From Pseudacidovorax sp. RU35E (GTDB lineage: Bacteria > Pseudomonadota > Gammaproteobacteria > Burkholderiales > Burkholderiaceae_C), in assembly GCF_900156165.1 (NCBI RefSeq), contig NZ_FTMY01000012.1:62001-126000 (forward strand): a stretch of 64,000 nt of DNA. Direction: 5' to 3'. A program made the position numbers and the translations under genes. The notes beneath the pieces are model-generated. The model had not been told where the DNA came from. It was given only the letters and a program-made list of their open reading frames with translations, and did no database searches. This document shows, piece by piece, positions 27,301 to 35,471 of the stretch; position 1 is the first letter of the stretch; each line of letters starts with the position of its first letter.

Positions 27301-27677
27301 GAGCCCGTCCCGGTGACGACCACACAATGTTTGCGCTGCATCGCGGCCTGGAGCATCCGCTGCTGGTGCATGTACAAGTTAGCGCCGGCAGGCATGAGTC
27401 CAGCGCCAGCCAAAGCAATAAAGCCCTGCCTTGCGGCTTCACCCATACCAGGAAGGTCGGAATGGTCAAGCGCGCCAAGCGCTTTGGAACTTACGTAGGA
27501 GGGCAGCAACTCAAGATACGGCTCTTGGAATAGCACCCCGGGAGTATTGAGAAGCGCTTCGCGCTCCTCTTCAAAAGACGGTGAGTCGGTGCCAAATGCT
27601 GACTGGATATACCGCTTGAGATGGCCTTTGAGCTGCTCCCATGAACCGAGCGGATCTTCGCCTATCGTTTCTCGCAC
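21372..27677 (-). CDS. druE: DruE-like giant DEAD/DEAH helicase with DUF1998-like C-terminus
   Basis: This 2101-residue superfamily 2 helicase is the size of Druantia DruE. Walker A is VVTGTGSGKTESF (near residue 122), motif Ia LLYPMNALVEDQ, motif II LVLDELHLYRG (near 387), motif V TTTMEVGVDIGALQ and motif VI QRAGRAGRKG (near 1297). A four-Cys pair (CDRCGQ, CSRC) lies near 1162, a second (CQSC, CPRC) near 1550-1587, and DUF1998-like LYLADDHPNGAGLVGW near 1784. A GTG start at 27677 is preferred: GGAGG lies nine bases upstream and the upstream gene ends 13 bases before it. The ATG at 27698 has no ribosome site and overlaps the upstream gene. It is probably the motor of an anti-phage system with the genes on either side. 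Confidence 0.85.
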   Translation of the reverse strand: MRETIGEDPLGSWEQLKGHLKRYIQSAFGTDSPSFEEEREALLNTPGVLFQEPYLELLPSYVSSKALGALDHSDLPGMGEAARQGFIALAGAGLMPAGANLYMHQQRMLQAAMQRKHCVVVTGTGSGKTESFLLPVLATIAREALRGAGGWAKAAPKMASASEWQIAPPWDFGRAAARGETRRPAVRALLLYPMNALVEDQMSRLRRALDSDEAHAAFDRHWGANRVRFGRYNGTTPVPGHPWRLDEQGQREPNKPKHDELKAALKQAIKQYQELLAALQAAQERCRSTAASDADIKEAQQQLADLREQLSFVPRMSPSAAEMFHRWEMQAAPPDLLITNVSMLSIMLMRQASTVVPGDRADADVFEATREWLAEDRDNHVFQLVLDELHLYRGASGTEVGYLLRLLLARLGLEPDSRQLQILASSASLDGEADNTYKFLGEFFGMGVEVARTRFHVEGGVSVNGDPQGPIEIPQSFAADCLAAARQSNGARSIDSLARDFASNIGGAIPAKRLADSFWRFEGERGRHRAKSLSPHLRSLFPSMAESDASDAARSLFVVAGRASQLASENLIQPAHPLPRIRFHWMVKNIDGLWATAQHVGLDRRRRVGRLLAEPRMEVDGVRALEVLYCECCGTQLLAGYKTSASIAGSVERYELAPMPPAIEGLPESTPQTRTDAQRYDSLGVLHLLPSDWEGASDPSELRWTQGSEERDEATRRPVHTAPASWLRSSIDPSTGIVEVGNEPAGNSIPCLWFHLEASVDVLPAMPQRCPSCKIDYSVRKGGRPAPVRSFATGLTQTSLLLTKHLMGVMPRGAGRKLVAFSDSRQSAARLANGVEAEQWEHLLRVAVLREIRVRAAGGVEPIKKQLLEAVSAGDIAQGQAILRERKESSPAAEYQALAEFWRDAKSVKDDAEFASDDAKLNVSRTDRWQPGFVRFDEFLSQPDPAKQVLPPLWEFFTRIGVNPAGPGIDSKRVGEREDWTSFFDFESPNGPKLSSAEFPQAKAARLEHFGDALRKQSWRAISGRLLYDLEAQGLGYLCLPPSAELLHASNIDKHAFRGVCESVIRILTEQRRTNPAQRDWPPEAWTRAQPRGNRREGADKARIGSYLSACASRLGVGWESLRDSVRETLARAGHGTADAWGIVELSFLWVKVASRDSRPWVCDRCGQVHWQPSGGVCSRCTGHLPPIPNGQRSAAEIEAGHYYAYLAADAESGFRIHAEELTGQTSDQAQRQRHFRDVFFPDESIEDVVRRDVVRLVDTIDLLSVTTTMEVGVDIGALQSVFQANMPPERFNYQQRAGRAGRKGQAFSVVLTYCRGQTHDRIHFDHPEEMTGGIPPQPSVSATEDQRLLAERLLAKEALRRAFRSAGCMWHDSGRPVDTHGEMGLVSDYAGTRKASVEQWFIDNRAEISGIAQVVTRGTEIDPAQLAADALDLPVRLEGVAGTAPDPSQGLATALAEAGVLPMYGMPTSVRNLYFHLPPDPANQSREPKSLDRTLDHAITDFAPGSERVWDKRLLSPIGLVGSISHDRSYQWETIDRPIGKATWQIFCQSCRNFTVYRADPATLRPTQVIAGWEESWIRNPPSQPCPRCGSVSDVSLAVVPNGFLTDLDIEKPVKSTEASRNGGPRSFVASPSLRAVPQRPFGRAFLALDQQGQVYRIAQGPGGKPFGFNQSASLRQHRGAQWLNGQIWKASLDEAEIAASIASPKTTDILSIRLLDGGGLAFFDGTKDLCSRRAAWYSAATILQRAIALELDVDSLDIEIASVHKYLEDSAVAGTELYLADDHPNGAGLVGWASRNWRALLDGCIDGSGEHARLGTMVREECRRATQSGQVWRSPDLLLRGFRNRQLHGLIEWRLGLELLRVIQDPAFVPGRDRFFEDWGVGLSSWEALASELADAYCSAYEKGTLARQTGPAGSHGWLAQAGIAGQEATAFYLVSHPLWSASITDDGPINAALVGWARSMGATSIHLVDSFNLSRRMAWVRGHLDLFPKLDIGASGAGAGGGAAPTPAEPWIQTLIDSQEGSVTVLDGWSWTKVAGGDAWAAQAGMWLADVNGRLAKVMVSNVPGAGLKVKLIGGAYLDRQSFPSLPLIAFRSGEGSL

Positions 27678-27690
27678 TTTTACCGTCCTC

Positions 27691-30600
27691 CTAAGCATTT
27701 AAAGTTTCTGGGCTAAACGCAGCCTCGGTGCACTCGAATGGAACCAATGCGCACCCCAGCAATGCAGCAACCCGCCTCGCGATCTCCGCGGGAACCCAGC
27801 TATAGCAGAGCCAATGCCCAGGAACGAACTCCCGGTACACATGGCTAATAGCACCAACAACACGTCCAGAGTGGCTGTCGAAAACCGGCGACAGGTCCTC
27901 GGTATGAGCGCCTGAAATAAGGAAATGGACCAAGGGCCCAGTGCCAGCGCAAAGCGCAAGTGCGCGCTCTAGAACAGCCGGTGGCCGCAGCCGCGCTGGG
28001 ACCCACAGATTGCGCGCTTCTGGGTCGTAGTGAAGCGGCCAAGGAAAGGCATCGTTCCGGCCATGCTGTTCCTTGAGCATCTGGGCAAAGGCCATTTGGG
28101 ATGTCCAAACTCCCCAACGTGAGTCAGGAACATGCGAATACCTCGGCGTGCCGTCTGCGCGACGCACCCCCAGCACGTACAGTTGCAAGGCAGTCGCCTG
28201 CGGATCATCGAAGCGGAAAAGCTGAGCGCCGCACTCCCGGTCAATAGTCATTCGCTGATCGGCAACAGGTACGAACCGGGCCGTATCCGCCTTCAAGCGA
28301 TGCAGGTGTCCTAGCTCGGCAGAGATTGCTTCTGCCCCTCGCAACTCCGCAGCCACCCTGGACTGCTGCAGTGAGCCGGCCCAGAACGCTACATCCCGCG
28401 CCGGCGCCTGAGCAAAGAGAAACCCCATTGGTGAGCACTCCGCCTTGACCGAGTCCTCGTCAACCGCAGCCACGCGCACCGCCGGCAGGTGGCCAGCAAA
28501 TGGTTCTGCGGCAGCCAACATGAAGTTGGGATTGGCTTGGAGCAAGCCCCATTGGGCTAAGCGCAAGGTTCCCGATACGCCAAATAACGGCAACCCATCT
28601 TGCGTGGAAGGTAGTCCGTAGAGCGAGGGCGCTACACCGTGGACACGGACGAAGTGTCCTTTGCCATTGGTCTCGATTTCTAGGCATCCTCGCGCTCGGA
28701 GGTCCATCAGTAATGAAATCGGATTGGTACCACAGCAGAGCCTAGAGATCTGGTCCCTTGCTGCTCCGTAAGAAATCGATCCTCTCGCGGCCAAGGTGTC
28801 CAAGAACTGGGCTGCGCCTAATTCTGAGAAGCTCCCGTCCATCCACCCGGTTACGGCAGCGACATTACTCACTTGGTCGCGATGCCATATCCCTGCAGGG
28901 AGGTCTTGGCCGCCAATGAAGATCCCTCTCAGCCCATCAACACCAGGTCTTGGAAACCCCAAGGAATCGAGAGAAAAATCCTTGGCCTCCCCACGGCCCT
29001 CCCCGTCCAGATCCGCAACCCGAAGGCGAAGGTTCGCAAGCTCGGCCGAGCCTGCTACAAGCTTGATTTCAAAGCTGCTGCGGGTCAGGTCGGACAAACC
29101 TAGCAGAAAGCGCCGAAAGCCCGACGGCCCTTCTTCCGCAGAGTGCTGCGGCACTTCCGATAGCTGAAGTCCTGGAGCATGCAGCTGCGCCCCAGGAGGG
29201 GCGTCAAGTTCGACAGCAGGCAGGTCATACGAAGCGAACAAGCGTGCGCCGCCACGCAGCAGCCGGCTCCCCCCCACAAACCGCAACCTAGCCTGCGGCA
29301 CGTCAATGGCCTCAGTTTCATCCGCCAAGTACTTCCGTTGCTCGGCAGTGAGCCTTTCTGCTCTATGGATACAAGCCATCTGCCAGCCGCTCGGCAAGCC
29401 GCGCACGTCCATTGCTTCAAAAGAAACCTGTTCCCGCCTTAGCCATGGATTGGTCCTATCCCAATCAGCCGGAGCACAAACAAGGTAGAAAACTCCGTAG
29501 AGTGGCAGCTCCCGCTCAGTCAGCTGTTGTCCGAAGCGCGGATCAATGGAATTCCAAGCCAGTATCCGACGAGACGTTTGGCGGATGGGTTCCTTGCGGC
29601 TCTGGTCCTCGTACATGCCTGAGCCGTCGTCGTCAAAGTGAACCATGGCCTCAAGTTGCCCAAAGGCCGAATCAGAAAGGGCAGCGAGCGATTGGCGGAC
29701 GTGGTGCGGCGAAGCGTCGGTGAGGAAGATGGCACTCGCGCGGTGCAAGCGAGCAGCCATACGCTGCCCTGCAATCTCAAAGCTGCAGCCGGGGGCATCA
29801 ACTATGGCCGGAAAACTCCAACACACATCCCATCCGTTGGGCACCTCCTCTGACGGCAGAAGGACAAGCGTGACTGCGGCCTTCGCTTCACCGGGTTCGT
29901 TAGCCAGTTCCTCACCGCTGGCTCGGCCTGAGCTGGGTATGCCGGATTTTGGGCGGCCTCCACTCCACATGCCCATAAGCTTCCGCAAGAGCGCAGCCAA
30001 CGGTAACTGGTACTCGGGCCTCGCCATGGCAGATCGAAGCGCCTTGGTCAGGAAGACGGATTCGCGGCCGCGCTGCATTAAGGACGCGAGCGCCATGTCG
30101 GTCAGATCCTGGCCAGGCCGGAACCTGGCCTCCCAGAACAGCCTCGATAGGTTCCGTTCATCCTGGCGGCTTATCAAAGCCTGCGAGCGAGGGATACCTA
30201 CAAACCTGTGCTCTCCGAGCACTCGGCAGTGGAAGATGCCGTAGCGTCCGCCGCACTCCTTGGACGACCAGGTTTCGAGGTCCTCCCACGCCCGAGACAT
30301 ACCCTCGGTGACCTTGGGCTCATTCCTGAAAGTTTGTCCAAGCCATCCCTGCACCGAGGCGTAGAAGCCGCCCTCCACCTGCTCATCCGATGCGGCCAGC
30401 ACCCATAGTGCAAGGATGGGGAGGTAGGCTGGAGCTCGCATCCCTGCGTACCTCGGGTTTGCAGTTCCTGGATCAACATACGCCGGAGTCCGTAGTACAT
30501 CCTTGCGCTGATCGACCAGAATACGGGCTGCCACAGCACAGTTGGGAAGACTTGGCAACCACGGAGCGCCAGATCCAACGGCGTCTGCTAGCCCCTGGGC

Positions 30601-30729
30601 GCCGCCAAGGTGCAGGCCAAATGAGTCAAGTTCGGCGCGAGTTGCGCGAATCCAGACCTCTTCGCGTTCTGCCGCTGCGGAGAAAAATTCCGTGAGCAGC
30701 AGATCGTTCCATGCAACGAACAGAGACAT
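27691..30729 (-). CDS. Large DruH-like protein of a Druantia-type defence operon
   Basis: This protein of about 1012 residues has no motif I can name. It lies immediately upstream of the DruE-like helicase (13 bases between), and the pair, one of about 1000 and one of about 2100 residues, matches the two-gene layout of Druantia type III (druH-druE). The N-terminus is MSLFVAWNDLLLTEFFSAAAE from the ATG at 30729; a TTG at 30741 would add four residues. The middle contains segments resembling a beta-rich module and the C-terminal 200 residues include EQHGRNDAFPWPLHYDPEARNLWVPARLR. It could alternatively be DruG of type II, given the nearby cytosine methyltransferase. The assignment rests on size and neighbourhood. 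Confidence 0.7.
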   Translation of the reverse strand: MSLFVAWNDLLLTEFFSAAAEREEVWIRATRAELDSFGLHLGGAQGLADAVGSGAPWLPSLPNCAVAARILVDQRKDVLRTPAYVDPGTANPRYAGMRAPAYLPILALWVLAASDEQVEGGFYASVQGWLGQTFRNEPKVTEGMSRAWEDLETWSSKECGGRYGIFHCRVLGEHRFVGIPRSQALISRQDERNLSRLFWEARFRPGQDLTDMALASLMQRGRESVFLTKALRSAMARPEYQLPLAALLRKLMGMWSGGRPKSGIPSSGRASGEELANEPGEAKAAVTLVLLPSEEVPNGWDVCWSFPAIVDAPGCSFEIAGQRMAARLHRASAIFLTDASPHHVRQSLAALSDSAFGQLEAMVHFDDDGSGMYEDQSRKEPIRQTSRRILAWNSIDPRFGQQLTERELPLYGVFYLVCAPADWDRTNPWLRREQVSFEAMDVRGLPSGWQMACIHRAERLTAEQRKYLADETEAIDVPQARLRFVGGSRLLRGGARLFASYDLPAVELDAPPGAQLHAPGLQLSEVPQHSAEEGPSGFRRFLLGLSDLTRSSFEIKLVAGSAELANLRLRVADLDGEGRGEAKDFSLDSLGFPRPGVDGLRGIFIGGQDLPAGIWHRDQVSNVAAVTGWMDGSFSELGAAQFLDTLAARGSISYGAARDQISRLCCGTNPISLLMDLRARGCLEIETNGKGHFVRVHGVAPSLYGLPSTQDGLPLFGVSGTLRLAQWGLLQANPNFMLAAAEPFAGHLPAVRVAAVDEDSVKAECSPMGFLFAQAPARDVAFWAGSLQQSRVAAELRGAEAISAELGHLHRLKADTARFVPVADQRMTIDRECGAQLFRFDDPQATALQLYVLGVRRADGTPRYSHVPDSRWGVWTSQMAFAQMLKEQHGRNDAFPWPLHYDPEARNLWVPARLRPPAVLERALALCAGTGPLVHFLISGAHTEDLSPVFDSHSGRVVGAISHVYREFVPGHWLCYSWVPAEIARRVAALLGCALVPFECTEAAFSPETLNA

Positions 30730-30872
30730 CCCGCGAATCAATGTAGCGGCGCCCTAGCCCGCCTGCAAGTTCGCGCCTCCAAGCTTCTCAGGCTTTCAAG
30801 TCGTACCCCGTGTATCGGCGCGCAGCTCGGTGACATGTACTCCCCTCCCCTACAGCTGATTGATGGTCTAGG

Positions 30873-31888
30873 TGTCGTGTCTCAATAGGTTGTTCACCCG
30901 GAAGGGTCTGGGAGACTGGAGTTACCACGCTTCAGTCACCAGAGGATCTTCCGAGTGAACAGCCATAAGAATGCCAGATTGACCTTCGAAGGACGCAAAT
31001 TGCTTGTCCAGCGCATCGCCACCCTGGGGCTGATGCCCGCAGCCGAGGCTGCGGGCATCAGCCCGCGCACCGCACGCAAGTGGCTCCAGCGCTTCGAGCA
31101 GCATGGCGAGCACGGCCTGCTGGACCGCAGCTCGCGCCCGTCTCGCACGCGCTCCTGCCTGGATGCGCAGCTTTGCGAGCGCATTGAGCAGTTGCGCCGC
31201 TCGCGCATGCCCATGCGGCAGATCGCTCGCATCGTCGGGCGCAGCGTGCCCACCGTGTGCCGGCTGCTCGCCCGCCTGGGACTGTCCAGCCTGAAGGCGC
31301 TCGATCCTGCAAGCGTGCCGCTGCGCTACGAGCGCGAGGCACCCGGTGAGCTTCTGCACATCGACACCAAGAAGCTCGGGCGCATCGTGCGGCCCAGCCA
31401 CCGCGTCACAGGCAACCGGCGCGACTCGGTGGACGGCGCAGGCTGGGAGTTCGCCCACGTGGCCATCGACGACCATTCCCGTCTGGGCTTCGTGCAGATG
31501 CATGCTGATGAGCGCAAGGACTCGGCGGTGAGCTTCCTGCTGGCGGCCGTGGCGCACTATGGGCAGCTGGGCGTGAAGATCAAGCGGCTGATCACCGACA
31601 CCGGCTCGGCGTATCGCTCGCGGCTGTTCGCCAAGACCTGTCAGGCGCTGGGCATCAAGCACACCTTCACCCGGCCTTACCGCCCCCAGACCAACGGCAA
31701 GGCCGAGCGTTTCATTCAGACCTGTCTGCGCGAATGGGCCTATGGACGCACCTGGGCCAACAGTGCCGAGCGCACCGCCTGGCTGCCAGCTTTCCTGCGC
31801 TACTACAACGGCGAGCGCCCGCACTACGCTCTGGCACACCAACCACCAGCCTCCCGCCTTTGTGGGAACAACCTATTGCAACTCGACA
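30873..31888 (+). mobile_element. Intact IS481-family insertion sequence with target duplication
   Basis: The 1016-base element has 23-base terminal inverted repeats that both begin TGTCG and end CAATAGGTTGTTC, with four mismatches between. It is flanked on both sides by the direct repeat TCTAGG (30867-30872 and 31889-31894), a six-base target duplication. Intact ends and duplication indicate a fairly recent insertion between the DruH-like gene and the ATPase gene. Confidence 0.95.
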
Positions 31889-31893
31889 TCTAG
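30955..31893 (+). CDS. IS481-family transposase
   Basis: This 312-residue DDE transposase has an N-terminal HTH (GLMPAAEAAGISPRTARKWLQRFEQHGEHGLLDRSSRP) and an rve-type integrase core. The catalytic acids are visible in LLHIDTKKLGRI, LITDTGSAYRS and FTRPYRPQTNGKAERF. It fills the whole element. The last codons cross the right inverted repeat, and the TAG stop at 31891-31893 is supplied by the TCTAGG target duplication, so the C-terminus depends on the insertion site. Confidence 0.93.
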   Translation: MNSHKNARLTFEGRKLLVQRIATLGLMPAAEAAGISPRTARKWLQRFEQHGEHGLLDRSSRPSRTRSCLDAQLCERIEQLRRSRMPMRQIARIVGRSVPTVCRLLARLGLSSLKALDPASVPLRYEREAPGELLHIDTKKLGRIVRPSHRVTGNRRDSVDGAGWEFAHVAIDDHSRLGFVQMHADERKDSAVSFLLAAVAHYGQLGVKIKRLITDTGSAYRSRLFAKTCQALGIKHTFTRPYRPQTNGKAERFIQTCLREWAYGRTWANSAERTAWLPAFLRYYNGERPHYALAHQPPASRLCGNNLLQLDI

Positions 31894-32084
31894 GTACATT
31901 CTGCAACAGTGCTGAACTGCCGCAGCGCATGCCCCCGCATCTCGGCGCGCAGTAACGGGCCCATGATCTGTGGCTACCCCATCGCGGTTGACCTGTTGAG
32001 TTCCGATCGAGACCGGACATTGACCAATACACAAGACCAGTTCAAAGCGCGAGCGAGCCTGTAACGCGATGCTACATTCCAGCC

Positions 32085-34025
32085 ATGGATCAAGATGCAA
32101 AGCCTTCCCAGCGAAAGATCACTTTAGTTAAAAAGTCCACTGCCGAAATACGTCAAAATGATGCATCCGGAAGACCGCGGACAATACAGGTGGAAGTTCG
32201 GAAGAAAAGGACCTTCATCAAGCGGGAGGACGTGGAAAAAAAGGAGGCCAATGCATCCACGATGCCCACAGGAATTTCCGTTGATCAGATCAGCCCTCAA
32301 ATAGATTCCCGTCAGAAAAAGATCCGCTGGCGAAAAATCAAGTCTATCGAGATATCGAATTTTAAAGCCATAGAAAAATTAGACCTTCCACTTTCAAACG
32401 TCACGGTACTTGTTGGGCCGAACGGTTCAGGAAAGTCATCAGCACTTCAAGCTATTCATTGGGCCACACGGGCGGCGAGCTACATCCCCCCTAAAGAGCA
32501 ATCAGAAGTCGTATCGTTTGAAAGACTTGATTACTCGCCATCGAGCGAGCCCCTAACTACTGCTCATCGGGGTGTTCTATCCGCGGAGAGAAGCAGCCAG
32601 CCGACCTCGGTTGTATTCAACCATTTCGAGGAAGAGGCTGATCAAGCAATTTCGGCAACAATTAAAATCTGGGCCGCTCGTAATCGAGGGGGGATATCTG
32701 TTCACATTGAGGGCGGCAATGCCGTATCTCCTTTTAAGCAGCGTGAAGAGCTAATTTCAACGTACATCCCCGGCCTTGCAGGCCTCTCTGAAAAGGAAAC
32801 TATTCTAGTTAAGCCCCTGCTACGGAGGCAAGCTGCTGGAGGCGACGCCGGAAGTGTTTTAAGGAATGTTCTTTTCAACATTGCCAGCCGACAGTCGTCG
32901 GAAATAGACAACACCTCAGCAATAAAGAGAATAGAACACTTAAATCGGTTGGTGCAAATCGTCCACCCCAACGTTCGGGTTGAGGTAACCTTCGATGAGA
33001 GGGAGGATATACATATTCAGGCATCTTTCGATGACAATTTGCTTTGCGGCGTCAAGCGACCGTTGGAAACGGCCGCAACAGGGGTTTTGCAAGTCATCCA
33101 AATATTCGCATATCTAGTTCTATTTCGCCCCAAAATTATTCTTATCGATGAGCCAGATGCCCACCTTCATCCAGACAAACAAGAGCGGTTGATAGAGGCG
33201 CTGGAGCTTGCAGCTAGTGAATTTGAAGTACAAGTACTGTTAACCACACACAGTCCACATATTGCACGCGCCGCTTCGCCAGCAGTTGGGCTTCTTTGGG
33301 TGAACAATGGACGTGTTGTTGAAGAGCAGAATGGAAAAATACGCTCACTACTTGGATGGGGTGGGCTCGATAGAAAAATTTTGTTTTTCGTCGAAGATGA
33401 AAATGATCTTGCCATTCGGAGCATTTTGAGGCAATGGCCTCACCTCCATCGGCAAATCAATGTTTGCAGATGCTTTGGCGTTGATAATTTGCCAAAAAAC
33501 TCTCTACTTAAAGGCTTACTGGGGGAAGAGGCGTTCAGCATTAAAGCTTTGATCCACCGCGATCGGGACTTTATGACCGAAGACGAAAGTGTCATATGGA
33601 GGCGAAAATACAATGCCGATGGCGTTGCCACATGGGTCACGCAAGGCTCTGATGCCGAAGCCTATTTCTGCTCTCCCTCATACCTGTCTGCTATTTATGA
33701 TATATCTGAAGAAGACGCAAGGCAATGGCTAGAGTCCGCAATTGAATCCTGTTCGGACGCGGAGAGAGTTTTCAAAGAGAAGCGCAGAGTCATTAATAGG
33801 CTGTTGCACGAAGATGGCGGCTCCCCTGCAACCTCAAATCTATGGAATTCTGGCGGACGGATTTCAGCACAAAACATCCTTGGAAAATCCCTTCACAAGG
33901 CCTTGAAAACGGTTGCAAAACAGCAAAAAAGAGATGACCGGCAATTGGATAGATTTTTCATTCCAGCGAATCATGAAATCGCAAGTGAACTTCGCCTCAC
34001 TATAGAAAGCCTATTAAATCTATAA
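32085..34025 (+). CDS. OLD/PARIS-like ATPase-TOPRIM protein with N-terminal IF-2-associated-domain mimic
   Basis: This 646-residue protein joins three parts. Residues about 11-48 ([19 protein letters not shown] then [17 protein letters not shown]) closely resemble the IF-2-associated domain near the N-terminus of translation initiation factor IF-2. Residues 85-400 form an ABC/AAA_15-type ATPase: Walker [10 protein letters not shown] (111-119), Walker [13 protein letters not shown] (near 351) and TTHSPHI. Residues about 425-560 are TOPRIM/DUF4435-like, with VEDEND and HRDRDF as the acidic residues. ATPase-TOPRIM proteins of this kind (OLD, PARIS AriA-AriB) act in phage defence. The gene is much richer in AT than its surroundings, which suggests recent transfer. 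No partner gene is adjacent. Defence function is inferred; the IF-2 likeness is seen directly. Confidence 0.88.
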   Translation: MDQDAKPSQRKITLVKKSTAEIRQNDASGRPRTIQVEVRKKRTFIKREDVEKKEANASTMPTGISVDQISPQIDSRQKKIRWRKIKSIEISNFKAIEKLDLPLSNVTVLVGPNGSGKSSALQAIHWATRAASYIPPKEQSEVVSFERLDYSPSSEPLTTAHRGVLSAERSSQPTSVVFNHFEEEADQAISATIKIWAARNRGGISVHIEGGNAVSPFKQREELISTYIPGLAGLSEKETILVKPLLRRQAAGGDAGSVLRNVLFNIASRQSSEIDNTSAIKRIEHLNRLVQIVHPNVRVEVTFDEREDIHIQASFDDNLLCGVKRPLETAATGVLQVIQIFAYLVLFRPKIILIDEPDAHLHPDKQERLIEALELAASEFEVQVLLTTHSPHIARAASPAVGLLWVNNGRVVEEQNGKIRSLLGWGGLDRKILFFVEDENDLAIRSILRQWPHLHRQINVCRCFGVDNLPKNSLLKGLLGEEAFSIKALIHRDRDFMTEDESVIWRRKYNADGVATWVTQGSDAEAYFCSPSYLSAIYDISEEDARQWLESAIESCSDAERVFKEKRRVINRLLHEDGGSPATSNLWNSGGRISAQNILGKSLHKALKTVAKQQKRDDRQLDRFFIPANHEIASELRLTIESLLNL

Positions 34026-34429
34026 TAAGCCAATGAAAAATCCATTGCCAGCCAATAAATGCTTGAATAATTTTCCATGGAAATCACTCAGCCACAACCA
34101 TCGCAAATAGGCGCCCCTAAGAGACCAAACAAGCCTCATCAATGCAGCCTGCAAATGGATGTTGTAAGCCATTTTTGCGGACAAGATCACGGATAAACAT
34201 GTCATGGATTTTTATCCTTCTTTCTCGCGCTTCTAAAACCTCGATCTCGAGCAATGAACGCTGCAAGGATGTGAGGAACTAGCAGGCTGCTGAAATACTC
34301 ATCCGCTTGCGGCGTCCGAACTCTGTCGAATGAGACGGCAGAGGGTCGCTTTTCGCATGGCAGGTTCTACGGTATCTGCATCACGCCTTTTGGCTGCCCA
34401 CACGCACTGTGCGCCCCGTTTTCACCGAC
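34026..34429. other. AT-rich gap grading into the end of an IS5-type element
   Basis: The first 230 bases are AT-rich and carry no convincing gene. From about 34280 the sequence becomes GC-rich; a CAGGCTGCTGAAATA stretch may be the terminal repeat of the truncated IS5-type element, but its partner end is lost, so the boundary is uncertain. Confidence 0.4.
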
Positions 34430-35097
34430 CTACACGCGCTGCGCGCGCACCTGCCCCAGCGTTCGCATGCGCGTGAGGTGGTAGGCGCTCATCGTCAGCA
34501 CGAACATCTGGTCCACCCGCTCAAGGCCTCGCACCGCCACCTGGCGCATGCGCCCCACCGTCTTGGCCCAGCCGAAGCCCTGTTCGATGAGCTTGCGCTT
34601 TTGATGGGAGATCGCATAACCCGGACTACCTGCAATGACATCGGATACCGCAGAGCGCCTGCCCGAAGTGTTCTGTGCCACATGCGGCGTCACCCCCATG
34701 TCCAGGCACTCCTTGACGAACTCCCTGGCGTCGTAGCCCTTGTCCGCCCCCACGGTGATGTTCAGCGTGTGCTCATCGGCCGCCTCCACTGCCGCCTGGA
34801 GCATGGTCTTGGCCGCCTCGCGTTCGGCATGCCCATCGGCGCGGGTGACCATCGCGTTGGCGATCAGCCCGTGGCGGTTGTCCGCCAGCGTGTGGCCCAT
34901 GAAGCGCAGTTCGCTGCCCGTCTTGCCCTTGCGATACAGCCTGGCATCCGCATCGGTGCTGGACTGGTGCGTGGCGTTGCTGCGCCGCTGGCCCCGGAAG
35001 TTGTCCGAGTCGCTGCCCGAGTCCGAGTCATCGCCTGCGTCGCCAGCATCGGATTTGCGCACGAAGCTCTTGTGACCGGCCCAGGCCTGGATCAGCG
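34430..35097 (-). pseudogene. IS5-family transposase, N-terminal half deleted
   Basis: The frame encodes the C-terminal part of an IS5-type DDE transposase: TLIQAWAGHKSFVRK, DADARLYRKGKTGSELRFMGH, ITVGADKGYDAREFV and GRMRQVAVRGLERVDQMF, ending at 34430. Its upstream part stops exactly at the IS3-family inverted repeat at 35098, and no matching N-terminal part is found on the far side of that element. The IS3 insertion was therefore accompanied by or followed by a deletion. The frame continues into the IS3 element only as unrelated reading. Confidence 0.88.
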
Positions 35098-35147
35098 TGA
35101 ATGACCCCGGTTTTCGAGGAGGCTCAACACTCTGAGAGGATTGAGCC

Positions 35148-35471
35148 ATGAGCAAGTCGAACAAGTTCTCACCCGAGGTGCGTGAGCGCGCGGTGAGGAT
35201 GGTGCAGGAGCACCGCGGGGAGTACCCGTCGTTGTGGGCGGCCATCGAGTCCATCGCGCCCAAGATTGGCTGCGTGCCGCAGACTTTGAACGAATGGGTC
35301 AAGCGCGCCGATGTCGATGCTGGTGCCCGGGAGGGCGTGACGAGCAGCGAGGCGCAGCGAATGAAGGAGCTCGAGCGCGAGGTCAAGGAGCTGCGCCGGG
35401 CCAACGAGATATTGAAGCTGGCCAGCGCGTTTTTCGCCCAGGCGGAGCTCGACCGCCGGCTCAAGTCCTGA
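35148..35471 (+). CDS. IS3-family transposase OrfA
   Basis: This 107-residue protein has an HTH ([35 protein letters not shown]) followed by a leucine-zipper segment ([31 protein letters not shown]), as usual for IS3 OrfA. It binds the ends and regulates transposition. Its stop overlaps the beginning of the OrfB frame, which lies at -1, allowing an OrfAB fusion by frameshift. Confidence 0.92.
   Translation: MSKSNKFSPEVRERAVRMVQEHRGEYPSLWAAIESIAPKIGCVPQTLNEWVKRADVDAGAREGVTSSEAQRMKELEREVKELRRANEILKLASAFFAQAELDRRLKS

Noticed and set aside
27678-27698. ATG at 27698 as start of the DruE-like helicase
   Set aside because: No ribosome site precedes it and it overlaps the upstream stop; GTG at 27677 has GGAGG at the right distance.
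21372-27698. DISARM (DrmA/DrmB) as the identity of the large helicase
   Set aside because: DISARM splits helicase and DUF1998 functions over two smaller proteins and has a PLD-type DrmC; here both are in one 2100-residue chain and no PLD protein is present.
34020-34205. Small minus-strand frame after the ATPase gene as an antitoxin
   Set aside because: No recognisable domain, no ribosome site, and it lies in a non-coding AT-rich tail.
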